The position numbers were made by a program, and so were the translations under genes. From the NCBI RefSeq assembly GCF_001021385.1, contig NZ_CP011773.1, positions 558,001 to 622,000 on the forward strand: a DNA stretch of 64,000 nucleotides, read 5' to 3'. The notes under the pieces were generated by a model. That model did not search any database. It saw only the letters and a program-made list of their open reading frames with translations, and was not told where the DNA came from. This stretch comes from Mycobacterium sp. EPa45. Its GTDB lineage: Bacteria; Actinomycetota; Actinomycetes; Mycobacteriales; Mycobacteriaceae. Shown here piece after piece: positions 42,578 to 51,445 of this stretch (position 1 is the first letter of the stretch; each line of letters begins with the position of its first letter).

Positions 42578-44413
42578 GTGACGCAACCACAGCAGGACCC
42601 GCGCCGGGTGAGTGTGATCGTCGAGCTGATCGATCACACCAAGGCGATCGCCGACCTCAACGACCGTGGCGACCTGGTCGCCCGGCTCGCGGTCGCCAGG
42701 GAACGCATCACCGACCCGCAGATCCGGGTGGTCATCGCAGGACAGCTCAAACAGGGCAAGAGCCAGCTGCTCAACTCGCTGCTCAACATGCCGGTCGCCC
42801 GCGTCGGCGACGACGAGACCACCGCCCTGGTCACCGTCATCAGCTACGCCGAGCAGCCGTCAGCGACGTTGATCGTCTCCGTCGGCGAGGGCGTGCCGCC
42901 GCAGAGCATCGACATCCCGATCGATGACATCCGCCACGACCTTCGCCGCGCGCCTCAGGCGCAGGGCAGGGAGGTGCTGCGGGTCGAGGTCGGCGCGCCC
43001 AGCCCGCTGCTGCAGGGCGGCCTGGCGTTCATCGACACACCCGGCGTCGGCGGCCACGGCCAGCCGCACCTCTCGTCGACCCTCGGGTTGCTCCCGGACG
43101 CCGACGCGATGCTGATGATCAGCGACACCAGCCAGGAATTCACCGAACCCGAGATGCGGTTCATCCGCCAGGCCCATGAAATCTGTCCGGTCGGCGCGAT
43201 CGTCGCCACCAAGACCGACCTCTATCCGTTCTGGCGCGAGATCGTCTCTGCCAACACCGCGCACCTGCAACGCGCCGGATTGCAGATGCCGCTCATTCCG
43301 GCATCCTCGCTGTTGCGCAGCCACGCGATCCAGCTCAACGACAAGGAACTCAACGAGGAATCCAACTTTCCGGCGCTCGTCTCATGGCTCTCGGAAAAGG
43401 TGCTCTCCCGCGAGAACGATGCGGTGCGCGACCATGTTGTCACCGAAATACGCTCCGCAGCTGAACATCTCAGCCTGTCGGTAAATTCCGAACTGTCCGC
43501 CTTGAGTGACCCGGATCAGGCGCGCCGGCTCACCGAGGACCTCGAGCGCCGCAAGCAGGAAGCCCAGGAGGCCCTGCAGCAGACCGCGCTGTGGCAGCAG
43601 GTCCTCAACGACGGCATCGCGGACCTGACTGCCGACGTCGAACACGATCTGCGGGCGCGATTTCGGTCCATCACCCAGCACATCGAGAGCGTCATCGACG
43701 ACTGTGATCCCACCCAGCACTGGGCGGAAATCGGTGCGGAGGTGGAAGATTCCGTCGCCAACGCGGTCGGCGACAACTTTGTGTGGGCCTACCAGCGCGC
43801 CGAGAAGCTGGCCGAAGACGTCGCCCGGACCTTCGTCGAGGCCGGCCTGGATGCCATCAAGATGCCCGAGGTCAGCGCGGCCGAGATGAATGCCGGTCTG
43901 GGCCGGCTCAAATCGCTGGCTCGCCTGGAATCCAAGCCGATTGGCAAGGGCCACAAGGTGATCACCAGCATGAGGGGTTCGTACGGCGGTGTGCTGATGT
44001 TCGGCATGCTCACCTCGGTCGCCGGTCTGGGTATGTTCAACCCGCTGTCTTTGGGTGCGGGTCTGCTCCTCGGGCGCAAGGCATACAAGGAGGACATGGA
44101 GAACCGCATGATGCGGGTCCGCAACGAGGCCAAGACGAATCTGCGCCGGTTTGTCGACGACGTGTTGTTCGTGGTGTCCAAGGAATCCCGCGATCGGCTC
44201 AAGAACGTGCAGCGCCAGCTTCGTGACCACTACCGCGACATCGCCAATCAGACCACCCGCTCCCTGAACGAGTCGCTGCAGTCCACAATCGCCGCCGCGC
44301 GGATGGAGGAGACCGACCGCAACAACCGCATCCGCGAGCTCGAGCGGCAGGCCAACATCCTCACCCAGGTCATCGACAATGTCGAAAAGCTGGTTCCCGC
44401 AAGAACTCTCTAA
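42578..44413 (+). CDS. iniA: IniA, dynamin-like GTPase
   Basis: GTG 42578 has GGGAGG five bases upstream. The 611-residue protein carries the P-loop GQLKQGKS (55-62), a Thr in the switch region and the DTPGVGG G3 motif (about 152). TKTD (VATKTDLYPFW) is G4. A hydrophobic hairpin (GVLMFGMLTSVAGLGMFNPLSLGAGLLLG) lies at the paddle/tip and long helices flank it. IniA of M. smegmatis is a bacterial dynamin-like protein that mediates membrane fission. Its stop overlaps the convergent PWYR gene by four bases. Confidence 0.94.
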   Translation: MTQPQQDPRRVSVIVELIDHTKAIADLNDRGDLVARLAVARERITDPQIRVVIAGQLKQGKSQLLNSLLNMPVARVGDDETTALVTVISYAEQPSATLIVSVGEGVPPQSIDIPIDDIRHDLRRAPQAQGREVLRVEVGAPSPLLQGGLAFIDTPGVGGHGQPHLSSTLGLLPDADAMLMISDTSQEFTEPEMRFIRQAHEICPVGAIVATKTDLYPFWREIVSANTAHLQRAGLQMPLIPASSLLRSHAIQLNDKELNEESNFPALVSWLSEKVLSRENDAVRDHVVTEIRSAAEHLSLSVNSELSALSDPDQARRLTEDLERRKQEAQEALQQTALWQQVLNDGIADLTADVEHDLRARFRSITQHIESVIDDCDPTQHWAEIGAEVEDSVANAVGDNFVWAYQRAEKLAEDVARTFVEAGLDAIKMPEVSAAEMNAGLGRLKSLARLESKPIGKGHKVITSMRGSYGGVLMFGMLTSVAGLGMFNPLSLGAGLLLGRKAYKEDMENRMMRVRNEAKTNLRRFVDDVLFVVSKESRDRLKNVQRQLRDHYRDIANQTTRSLNESLQSTIAAARMEETDRNNRIRELERQANILTQVIDNVEKLVPARTL

Positions 44414-44841
44414 GGCGAGGACGACCGAGTCTCGTTGAGCCGCGGACCCGACCGGGTGCCGGGCGGGTGGGTGACGCGGGTCGGGAAGGTGCCCGGGAAT
44501 GTCGGAGCCACCCGCTCCGACGGTGGCACCTCCGATGTGATCGTGGTGCTCGAGGATGACGTGCTGCTGGTCGTGCTTTCACCGGGCAGCCCGATGTCGG
44601 TCGTCGACAGCCGCACGCTCGGATAGGACGCGCTCGTCGAGCCCGCGGTGGTCTTCGCGATGTGCGGGGCATCCGGCAGACGCGTGCCAGGAGGAAGCAC
44701 GGTCTCGGTGTCGGTGGTGCTCCACTTGCTCGACATCGAGACCACCGCGTAGACGAGAAGAGCGACGACCGCCAGCCCGAGCAGCCCCGCAGCCGAGGTG
44801 GCCGCCGTCGAGCGGTACCACGGAGCCTTGTGCTGGGGCAT
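44410..44841 (-). CDS. PWYR membrane protein with Ser/Thr-rich tail (between iniA and iniC)
   Basis: The 143-residue protein starts MPQHKAPWYRSTAATSAAGLLGLAVVALLVYAVVSMSSKW: a short cytosolic end with PWYR (7-10), then one helix (about 16-37). The outer tail is Ser/Thr/Pro-rich and probably glycosylated. Its stop overlaps that of iniA, and its start faces iniC across 57 bases, so it separates the two GTPase genes. On the minus strand TAGGAT lies about eight bases before the ATG and may be the -10. Function unknown. Confidence 0.78.
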   Translation of the reverse strand: MPQHKAPWYRSTAATSAAGLLGLAVVALLVYAVVSMSSKWSTTDTETVLPPGTRLPDAPHIAKTTAGSTSASYPSVRLSTTDIGLPGESTTSSTSSSSTTITSEVPPSERVAPTFPGTFPTRVTHPPGTRSGPRLNETRSSSP

Positions 44842-44883
44842 GGCGGCTGATCCTAGCCGTCATACGCGCGGGCCGCCGGACCG

Positions 44884-44889
44884 TAGACT
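44884..44889 (+). promoter_or_regulatory. Candidate -10 hexamer for iniC
   Basis: TAGACT at 44884-44889 fits the mycobacterial TANNNT -10 pattern and is nine bases before the iniC ATG, giving a leaderless or almost leaderless transcript. No consensus -35 is seen. iniC needs its own promoter because the gene before it is on the other strand. Confidence 0.4.
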
Positions 44890-44898
44890 CGTCGTTCG

Positions 44899-46395
44899 AT
44901 GAGCACCAGCGATCAGGTTCGCGCCATCCTGGGCGGCACCCGTCGCGCATACCAGGGTGAACCGGCGTACCGCGAGCGGCCCGATGTGTTCAACGAGCTG
45001 GACCGCATCGCCGGGCGGCTCAACCAGCCGATCCGCATCGCGTTGGCCGGGACACTCAAGGCCGGCAAGTCCACTCTGGTCAACGCGCTGGTGGGTGAGA
45101 ACATTGCGCCGACCGACGCCACCGAGGCCACCCGCATCGTCACCTGGTTCCGGCACGGCCCGATCCCGAAGGTGACCGCCAATCATGTCGGCGGACGGCG
45201 CTCCAACGTGCCGATCGCTCGCGGCCAAGCCGGGTGGGCCGGACTGACCTTCGACTTCGGCCGGCTCGATGCCAGCGACATCGTCGACCTCGACGTGGAA
45301 TGGCCGGCCGCCGAGTTGATCGACGCGACGATCATCGACACGCCCGGCACGTCCTCGTTGTCACGTGATGTGTCCGAGCGGACCCTGCGCCTGCTGGTCC
45401 CCGAGGACGGTGTGCCGCGAGTCGATGCCGTGGTGTTCCTGCTGCGCACCCTGAACGCCGCCGACATCGCACTGCTCAAGCAGATCGGCGAGCTGGTCGG
45501 CGGGTCCTCCGGGGCGCTCGGCGTCATCGGGGTGGCCTCCCGCGCCGACGAGATCGGCGCCGGCCGCCTGGACGCGATGATGTCGGCCAAGGACGTCGCG
45601 CAGCGGTTCACCGGCGAACTGGATCGGACCGGCATCTGTCAGGCAGTGGTTCCCGTCTCGGGCCTGTTGGCGCTCACCGCGCGGACTCTGCGTCAATCCG
45701 AGTTCGCCGCGCTGGAGAAGCTGGCGGCCGTCGACGCCAACGAATTGAACAAGGCGATGCTGTCGGTGGACCGCTTCGTTCGCGAGGACAGTGCACTGCC
45801 GGTCGACGCGCAGACCCGGGCTCAGCTGCTCGACCGGTTCGGCATGTTCGGCCTGCGGATCTCGATCGCCGTTCTGCGGGCCGGCGCCGCAACCGATTCG
45901 GTCACCCTGGCTGACGAACTGCTCGAACGCAGCGGGCTGATCGCGCTGCGCGACGTCATCGACCAGCAGTTCGCCCAGCGGTCCGAACTGCTCAAGGCGC
46001 ACACCGCGCTGGTCTCGCTCCGGCGGTTCGTCGAGATGCACCCGATCACCGCGACGCCGTACATCATCGCCGACATCGACCCGCTGCTGGCCGACACCCA
46101 TGCCTTCGAAGAACTCCGGCTGCTCAGTCAATTACGTTCTCGACCAACGACTTTGACCGAGGATGAGATGGTTTCGCTGCGGCGGATCATCGGCGGATCG
46201 GGCACTGATCCCGCAAGCCGGCTGGGGCTGACCCCGGAAACGCTCGACGACGGACCGCGCGCCGCGTTCGCCACGGCGCAACGCTGGCGCCGGCGTGCTG
46301 AACACCCGCTCAACGACCCGTTCACCAGCAGGGCGTGCCGTGCCGCCGTACGCAGCGCTGAGGCGCTCGTCGCGATGTACGCTGCCGGCGCTTAA
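44899..46395 (+). CDS. iniC: IniC, dynamin-like GTPase
   Basis: The 498-residue protein has the P-loop GTLKAGKS (51-58), ATEATRIVTW as switch I and IIDTPGTSSLS (DTPG about 147) as G3. The G4-like VASRADEIGAG follows. The C-terminal half is helical (about 255-498) without a long hydrophobic tip, unlike IniA. This matches IniC of the iniBAC operon, which acts with IniA in tolerance to isoniazid and ethambutol in M. tuberculosis. Its TAA overlaps the convergent PWYR gene by three bases. Confidence 0.93.
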   Translation: MSTSDQVRAILGGTRRAYQGEPAYRERPDVFNELDRIAGRLNQPIRIALAGTLKAGKSTLVNALVGENIAPTDATEATRIVTWFRHGPIPKVTANHVGGRRSNVPIARGQAGWAGLTFDFGRLDASDIVDLDVEWPAAELIDATIIDTPGTSSLSRDVSERTLRLLVPEDGVPRVDAVVFLLRTLNAADIALLKQIGELVGGSSGALGVIGVASRADEIGAGRLDAMMSAKDVAQRFTGELDRTGICQAVVPVSGLLALTARTLRQSEFAALEKLAAVDANELNKAMLSVDRFVREDSALPVDAQTRAQLLDRFGMFGLRISIAVLRAGAATDSVTLADELLERSGLIALRDVIDQQFAQRSELLKAHTALVSLRRFVEMHPITATPYIIADIDPLLADTHAFEELRLLSQLRSRPTTLTEDEMVSLRRIIGGSGTDPASRLGLTPETLDDGPRAAFATAQRWRRRAEHPLNDPFTSRACRAAVRSAEALVAMYAAGA

Positions 46396-46973
46396 CCGCC
46401 GCCCGGCCGCGGGAAGCCCGGGATCGTCGGCAGCACGCGCTGCGTCGTGGTCACCGTCTCGGTCACCGTACTCACCGAGGTGGACGTGCTCGTGCTGGTA
46501 CTCGTGCTGGTGCTGGTACTCGTCGACGGCGCCTCGGTGGTCGTCGTGGTGGTCGGCGTCGTCGTCGCGGGGGCCTCCGACGCGGTCGGTGACTCGGTCA
46601 CGGTCTGGGTGACACCCGGTGCCGGAGCCTCCGTCGCCGACGTCGCGGCCGTGGTCGACGTTGTCGGCGAGGTCCTCGTGGTGGTCGTCGGGCTGGAGCC
46701 GCTGCCGCTGGTGAACTGGACGATCGCGTAGATCAGCAAGGCCAGGACGAGCGCCGTCAGGACACCGAGGCCGACCAGCGCCGCAGGCTTGCGGTACCAG
46801 GGGGTCGGCTCGGGCGGCGGCGGCGGGTAGTCGCCGTAACCGGTCGGAGCTCCGTATTCGGACTGCTGGTAGTCGCTGTAGGCCTCGCCGCCGGTGCCGC
46901 CGTAGTTTGCGTACTGCGTCGGGTCACTGTCGGAGTAGTTGTTCGGGTCGTCGGGGGAACCGTCGCGCGCCAC
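46392..46973 (-). CDS. PWYR membrane protein with Tyr-rich head and Thr/Ser tail
   Basis: The 193-residue protein has a Tyr/Gly/Asp-rich cytosolic head (many DY, NY, EY units, residues 1-50), then PPPPPEPTPWYRKPAALVG (PWYR at 58-61), one helix (about 64-87) and a tail of Thr/Ser/Pro runs including an STSTST stretch. It shares this plan with its neighbour at 46992, 18 bases upstream on the same strand, with the 44410 gene and the Hsp70-like gene. Convergent with iniC. Function unknown. Confidence 0.8.
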   Translation of the reverse strand: MARDGSPDDPNNYSDSDPTQYANYGGTGGEAYSDYQQSEYGAPTGYGDYPPPPPEPTPWYRKPAALVGLGVLTALVLALLIYAIVQFTSGSGSSPTTTTRTSPTTSTTAATSATEAPAPGVTQTVTESPTASEAPATTTPTTTTTTEAPSTSTSTSTSTSTSTSTSVSTVTETVTTTQRVLPTIPGFPRPGGG

Positions 46974-46991
46974 GGGTTCCGATTCTAACCG

Positions 46992-47600
46992 TCAGCCGCT
47001 GCCCGGTTGATTGGGGAAGGCGGGGCGGTGGGTGGGACGCACGCTGATCTGCGGCGGCCGCGTCTGCGGGGTTGTCACGTTCGGGCGGTCGCCGCCGCTT
47101 TGCTGGGGGTAGCGCGGCGCCCAGGTACCCTGCGGCGGTGCCGGCGGCGGGCTGCCCGGTGGCGGCGGGGGAGGCGGCGGAGGTTCGGGCGGTTGTGAAC
47201 TGGTCAGCGCGGTGGTCGTCGCCGGGGTTGTCGACGTCGATGACGGCGTGGTCTTCGAATGTCCGGAGTCATCGGAGTCCAGCGCCACCAGCAGGACCGC
47301 TGCGACCAGGATCGCGACGACACCCGCGCCTATCGCGCCTATCGCCAGCGTGGCCTGCTTCTTGCGGTACCACGGCCGTTCAGGAAACCAGAACGCATCC
47401 GGGGCGAACGGGTCGAACCCGTCGTCGACGGTGAGCACGGGCAGGGCGGGATCCGTCGGCGGGTCGGTGTCGCCGCTGGGCGAAGTCTCGGCCGCGCGCT
47501 CCGACCCCGGATACGGCTGCTCCGGATACGGCCCGAACGGGTCACCGAACGGGACGGGCGATGCCTCGTCGACATCCCCGGCGGGGTCGTGCTTCGCCAC
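46992..47600 (-). CDS. PWYR membrane protein with Pro-rich tail
   Basis: I start at GTG 47600 (VAKHDPAGDVDEASP), although the frame is open to 47648. The cytosolic head (about 75 residues) is Asp/Pro/Phe-rich; FPERPWYRKKQATLAIGAIGAGVVAILVAAVLLVAL puts PWYR at 76-79 before a helix. The tail is Thr/Ser, then a run of prolines and a Pro/Arg/Gln-rich end. It is the middle member of the minus-strand run from lpqJ to 46392. Function unknown. Confidence 0.78.
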   Translation of the reverse strand: MAKHDPAGDVDEASPVPFGDPFGPYPEQPYPGSERAAETSPSGDTDPPTDPALPVLTVDDGFDPFAPDAFWFPERPWYRKKQATLAIGAIGAGVVAILVAAVLLVALDSDDSGHSKTTPSSTSTTPATTTALTSSQPPEPPPPPPPPPGSPPPAPPQGTWAPRYPQQSGGDRPNVTTPQTRPPQISVRPTHRPAFPNQPGSG

Positions 47601-47648
47601 GGCTATCCATGCTAAACGGCTTGCCAGGGCCGATGCAGGGTTCGGCAA

Positions 47649-48581
47649 TCAGGCGAGTTGCCGAACCACCTCGGTGGCGAACAGGTCGATGTGGTCGAGA
47701 TCGGTCATATCCAGCAGTTGCAGGTACACCCGCTGCACGCCGGCTTCGATGAACGGCCCCAGGCGGTCGACGATTTCCCCGGGCGTGCCGACCAGCGGCG
47801 TGTTGGTGCGCAGCTCGTCGACCTCGCGGGAAATGGCCTGCGCACGGCGGCTGATCTCAGCGTCGTCGCGCCCGGCGCAGACCACGAACGCCGCCGAGTA
47901 CACGATGTCGTCAGGTGCGCGGCCGGCGTCTCGCAGGGCGGCGCGCACCCGGTCGTATTGGGGTTCGACGAAGTCCAGCGCCGGGAACGCGAGGTTGTAC
48001 TCGGAGGCGAACCGGGCGACCAACGCCGGGGTGCGCTTGGGTCCGTCGCCGCCGATGATGATCGGCGGATGGGGGTTCTGAGCCGGTTTGGGTAGGGCGG
48101 GGGAGTCCTTGACCGTGTAGTGGGTGCCGTCGTAATCGAAGGTCTGGCCCGCCGGTGTGGTCCACAGCCCGGTGATGATGTCGAGCTGTTCGCGAAGCCG
48201 CTCGAACCGCTCGCCCAGCGGCGGGAACGGGATCGCGTAAGCCAGATGTTCTTTCTCGAACCACCCGGCACCGACGCCGAGGTCGACCCGGCCCGAGCTC
48301 ATCGCGTCGACCTGGGCCACCGAGATCGCCAGCGGCCCGGGATGGCGGAAGGTGGCGGAGGTGACCAGCGTGCCGAGCCGGATTGTGCTGGTCTCGCGGG
48401 CGATGCCGGCCAGCGTCACCCAGGAATCGGTCGGCCCGGGCAGACCGTCACCGCTCATCGCAAGGTAGTGGTCGGAGCGGAAAAAGGCTGAGTAGCCGAG
48501 GGATTCGGCGGCCTGCGCCACGGCGAGCTGATCGGCGTAGCTGGCACCTTGCTGGGGTTCGACGAAGACGCGGAAATCCAT
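47649..48581 (-). CDS. LLM-class F420-dependent oxidoreductase
   Basis: I start at ATG 48581 (MDFRVFVEPQQGASYADQLAVAQAAESLGYSAFFRSDHY), which matches the luciferase-like monooxygenase start; the longer frame is rejected. RIRLGTLVTSATFRHPGPLA-type sequence, SSGRVDLGVGAGWFEKEHLAYAIPFP and PPIIIGGDGPKRTPALVARFASEYN follow and are typical of F420-dependent LLM proteins. At 310 residues it is full length. It probably reduces an unknown substrate with F420H2. It starts 11 bases after the lpqJ stop. Confidence 0.86.
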   Translation of the reverse strand: MDFRVFVEPQQGASYADQLAVAQAAESLGYSAFFRSDHYLAMSGDGLPGPTDSWVTLAGIARETSTIRLGTLVTSATFRHPGPLAISVAQVDAMSSGRVDLGVGAGWFEKEHLAYAIPFPPLGERFERLREQLDIITGLWTTPAGQTFDYDGTHYTVKDSPALPKPAQNPHPPIIIGGDGPKRTPALVARFASEYNLAFPALDFVEPQYDRVRAALRDAGRAPDDIVYSAAFVVCAGRDDAEISRRAQAISREVDELRTNTPLVGTPGEIVDRLGPFIEAGVQRVYLQLLDMTDLDHIDLFATEVVRQLA

Positions 48582-48591
48582 ACCGCCCAGC

Positions 48592-49158
48592 TTAGAAAAC
48601 CTCGGCCCCCTGGGTGCCGACGAACATTCCGTGCCCGGTGCCGTCGTTGGTGAACCGGGTTCCGTCGCTGCCGGCTGCAATGGTCCAGCCGACCGCGTGG
48701 TAAGTCGCGTAGTCGAGCGTCGTGGTCGGGATGTCGCCGAGGTTGCCGACGATCCAACGCAGGCTGCCGCCCGCGGTGACCTCGACGCCGTTGGCAGGAA
48801 TTCCGTTGACGACGGGCGCGTTGGTGAAGTTCGATTCGCAGCCGACGGACTGCGAGTTGAGCTGGCAGCGGGTTTGACCGGACTTGGTTTCGATGTACAC
48901 GTAGCCGGTGTCGCTGGGCGCAAGGTTCTGCCCGCCCGGGTTGGGCACCATGGGCGACGGTGTCGGGGTGGCCGACGATGTCGTGGTCGGCGTAGACACG
49001 GTCGGCTTGCTGCTGGGGAAGCTCGGCTCTCCGCCCGGCCCGCAGCCCGGACACCGGGCCGCGCCGTCGGTGGTGGTGCTGCACCCGGCGGCGGCCGCGC
49101 CCGCGGCCACCAGCCACATCACCGCAACTCCGGCTCTCACGCCGTGGGATTTCCGCAC
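48592..49158 (-). CDS. lpqJ: Lipoprotein LpqJ-like
   Basis: I start at GTG 49158 (VRKSHGVRAGVAVMWLVAAGAAAAGCSTTTDG), which has AGGAG six bases upstream and leads to a lipobox (AAAGC). The mature domain of about 165 residues follows a Pro/Thr/Ser linker and has YVYIETKSGQTRCQLNSQSVGCESNF with three cysteines including the lipid-bearing one's neighbours. It lies after iniC as Rv0344c (lpqJ) does. Its role is unknown; membrane-anchored on the outside. Confidence 0.82.
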   Translation of the reverse strand: MRKSHGVRAGVAVMWLVAAGAAAAGCSTTTDGAARCPGCGPGGEPSFPSSKPTVSTPTTTSSATPTPSPMVPNPGGQNLAPSDTGYVYIETKSGQTRCQLNSQSVGCESNFTNAPVVNGIPANGVEVTAGGSLRWIVGNLGDIPTTTLDYATYHAVGWTIAAGSDGTRFTNDGTGHGMFVGTQGAEVF

Positions 49159-49309
49159 ACCCAACTCCTGCCGTCGAATGTCAGGGTACGCATGCAGTGA
49201 CGGAAGTGACTCGAGTGACTCGCGGGGTGAGGCTGGTCGAGCCTGACGAACCTTCGGCCGCGGCGACCGTGATCGCGTTAGATTCGACGCAGCGACGAAA
49301 GAGTGAGCC

Positions 49310-51043
49310 ATGACCGACACCGGCGGCCTGTTGTTCAACCCGAACACGTACAACCCGAGACAGTTCGATCCCGAGACCAGACGCCAACTGCAGGCGCTGA
49401 TCGGCTGGTTCGAGCAGCGCGGCAAGGCGCGGTTGCTTCAAGAAGACCATGACGCGGTGTGGGTGACCGACTTCTTGGAATTCGTCGGGAAGGAGCGGAT
49501 TTTCGCCACCTTCCTGACACCATCGGAATTCGGCCTCGGGGATGACAACAAACGCTGGGACACCTCGCGTAACGCCGCGTTGAGCGAGATCTTGGGCTTC
49601 TACGGCCTGGCGTACTGGTATGCCGAGCAGGTCACGATCCTGGGTCTGGGCCCAATCTGGCAGAGCGACAACATCAAAGCCAAGGAGCGGGCCGCTGCGC
49701 AGCTCGAAGCCGGCGCTGTGATGGCGTTCGCCCTGTCCGAGCGCGAACACGGCGCCGACATCTACGACACCGACATGATCCTCACGCCGGCCGATGACGA
49801 TGGCCTGGCCTTCCGCGCCAGCGGCGAGAAGTACTACATCGGCAACGGCAACGTGGCCGGCATGGTGTCGGTCTTCTCCCGCCGGTCCGATATCGAGGGC
49901 CCCGACGGTTACGTGTGGTTCGTCGCCGACAGTGCGCATCCGGCCTACGAACTGATCGGCAATGTCGTGCGCGGACAGATGTACGTCAGTAACTTTGCAC
50001 TGCACGACTATCCGGTGCGCGAAGAAGATATCTTGTGCACTGGGCCAGAAGCGTTTTCGGTGGCACTCAACACCGTCAATGTCGGGAAGTTCAATCTGTG
50101 CACCGCCTCGATCGGGATGTGCGAGCACGCGTTCTACGAAGCGATCAGCCACGCCAACAACCGCATCCTGTACGGCAACCCGGTCACCGACTTCCCGCAC
50201 GTGCGGGCCGGTCTGGTCGAGGCCTACGCTCGGCTGATCGCAATGAAGCTGTTCAGTGACCGGGCGATCGACTACTTCCGCAGCGCCAGCCTCGAGGACC
50301 GTCGCTACCTGCTGTTCAACCCGGCGACCAAGGCAAAGGTGACCTCCGAGGGTGAGAAGGTCGTGATCCTGCTGTGGGACATCATGGCCGCCAAGGGCTT
50401 TGAGCGCGATACGTACTTCACCCAGGTCACTCGGCTGATCGGGGCGTTGCCGCGACTGGAGGGCACAGTGCACGTCAACGTCGCTCAGATCCTCAAGTTC
50501 ATGCCCAACTATCTGCTCAACCCGGGGGACTACCCCGAGATCGCCACCCGCGACGACCGGGCCGACGACACATTCTTCTGGGCGCAGGGCCCTGCCCGCG
50601 GTGCCTCCAAAGTGCAGTTCGCCGACTGGGTGCCGGTATTCGAAAAGGCATCGTCGGTACCGAATGTCGCGCGTTTTCTCGAGCAGGCGCGCGCGCTGCA
50701 ACAGCTGCTGCTCACCGCCGCCCCCGACGCCGAGCAGCAGCGTGACCTCGACTTCATGCTCGTGATCGGGCATTTGTTCACGCTCGTGGTGTACGGCCAG
50801 CTGATCCTGGAGCAGGCGCAACTGCGTGGCATTGATCCGGATCTGGTGGATCAGATCTTCGACGTGCAGGTCCGCGATTTCTCGGCCTACGCGGTGGCGT
50901 TGCACGGCAAGACGAGTTCGACGTCGGCGCAACAGGAGTGGGCGTTGAATGCGGTGCGCAAGCCGGTGACCGATGCCGCTCGCTTCGACCGAGTGTGGGA
51001 GCAGGTCAAGGCATACGACGGCGCGTACGCCATGCGCCCGTAG
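49310..51043 (+). CDS. Acyl-CoA dehydrogenase family protein
   Basis: The 577-residue protein has the acyl-CoA dehydrogenase domains: helical N-domain, then MAFALSEREHGADIYDTDMILTP (FAD contact), a beta middle domain (GEKYYIGNGNVAGMVSVFSR) and a long C-terminal helical domain (NTVNVGKFNLCTASIGMCEHAFYEAISHANNRILYGNPVTDFPHVRAGLVEAYARLIAMKL). The last 130 residues are extra compared with standard 380-aa enzymes, as in long FadE types. A typical catalytic Glu is not obvious. EtfD in this window could accept its electrons through ETF; this is inference. Confidence 0.85.
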   Translation: MTDTGGLLFNPNTYNPRQFDPETRRQLQALIGWFEQRGKARLLQEDHDAVWVTDFLEFVGKERIFATFLTPSEFGLGDDNKRWDTSRNAALSEILGFYGLAYWYAEQVTILGLGPIWQSDNIKAKERAAAQLEAGAVMAFALSEREHGADIYDTDMILTPADDDGLAFRASGEKYYIGNGNVAGMVSVFSRRSDIEGPDGYVWFVADSAHPAYELIGNVVRGQMYVSNFALHDYPVREEDILCTGPEAFSVALNTVNVGKFNLCTASIGMCEHAFYEAISHANNRILYGNPVTDFPHVRAGLVEAYARLIAMKLFSDRAIDYFRSASLEDRRYLLFNPATKAKVTSEGEKVVILLWDIMAAKGFERDTYFTQVTRLIGALPRLEGTVHVNVAQILKFMPNYLLNPGDYPEIATRDDRADDTFFWAQGPARGASKVQFADWVPVFEKASSVPNVARFLEQARALQQLLLTAAPDAEQQRDLDFMLVIGHLFTLVVYGQLILEQAQLRGIDPDLVDQIFDVQVRDFSAYAVALHGKTSSTSAQQEWALNAVRKPVTDAARFDRVWEQVKAYDGAYAMRP

Positions 51044-51121
51044 GGCGCTCCCGAGTGAAGTGAAGCGTCGGCGTCTTCGAGATATCGTGTCCGATACAGC
51101 TGGTTCCGGGTGGGAGATGCG

Positions 51122-51442
51122 ATGAGTGACGTGTTGAAGGTCGATATCGACGGCTTGTCGGCCGGCAGTTCGAAAATGGCCGAACAGTCGACCGCGTTGT
51201 CGGCGGCTCACGGCCAGTCGGTGAGCAGTGTGGGTGCGGCACAGAGCGGCTGGGTGGGCTCCTCGGCGCAGGCGCTGTCGTCGCTGACCGAGCATTGGAA
51301 CACATTGACCGCCAAGCACACTGCCGCGTTGGACCATCAGGCGGCGGGTATGGACACCAGCGCCAAGATGTTCAGCTACATGGAAGAGCGCAATGCTGAG
51401 ACGCTGAAGGCCGTCGGCGAGCAGGCTGACAGGACTACGTAG
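51122..51442 (+). CDS. WXG100-type ESX protein
   Basis: I start at ATG 51122 (SDVLKVDIDGLSAGSSKMAEQS). The 106-residue protein is two helices with the WxG turn at SGWVGSSA (Trp44, Gly46), typical of type VII secretion substrates or their partners. The C-terminal export motif YxxxD/E is not clearly present. It faces the 52287-54530 WXG-headed gene and its lipoprotein on the other strand; it is a likely partner of the former. No ESX machinery genes occur in the window. Confidence 0.82.
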   Translation: MSDVLKVDIDGLSAGSSKMAEQSTALSAAHGQSVSSVGAAQSGWVGSSAQALSSLTEHWNTLTAKHTAALDHQAAGMDTSAKMFSYMEERNAETLKAVGEQADRTT

Positions 51443-51445
51443 CGC

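Noticed and set aside
49181..51337. 718-codon open frame on the minus strand
   Set aside because: It is antisense to the well-formed acyl-CoA dehydrogenase gene; its His/Arg/Val-rich, domain-free sequence is a GC-skew shadow.
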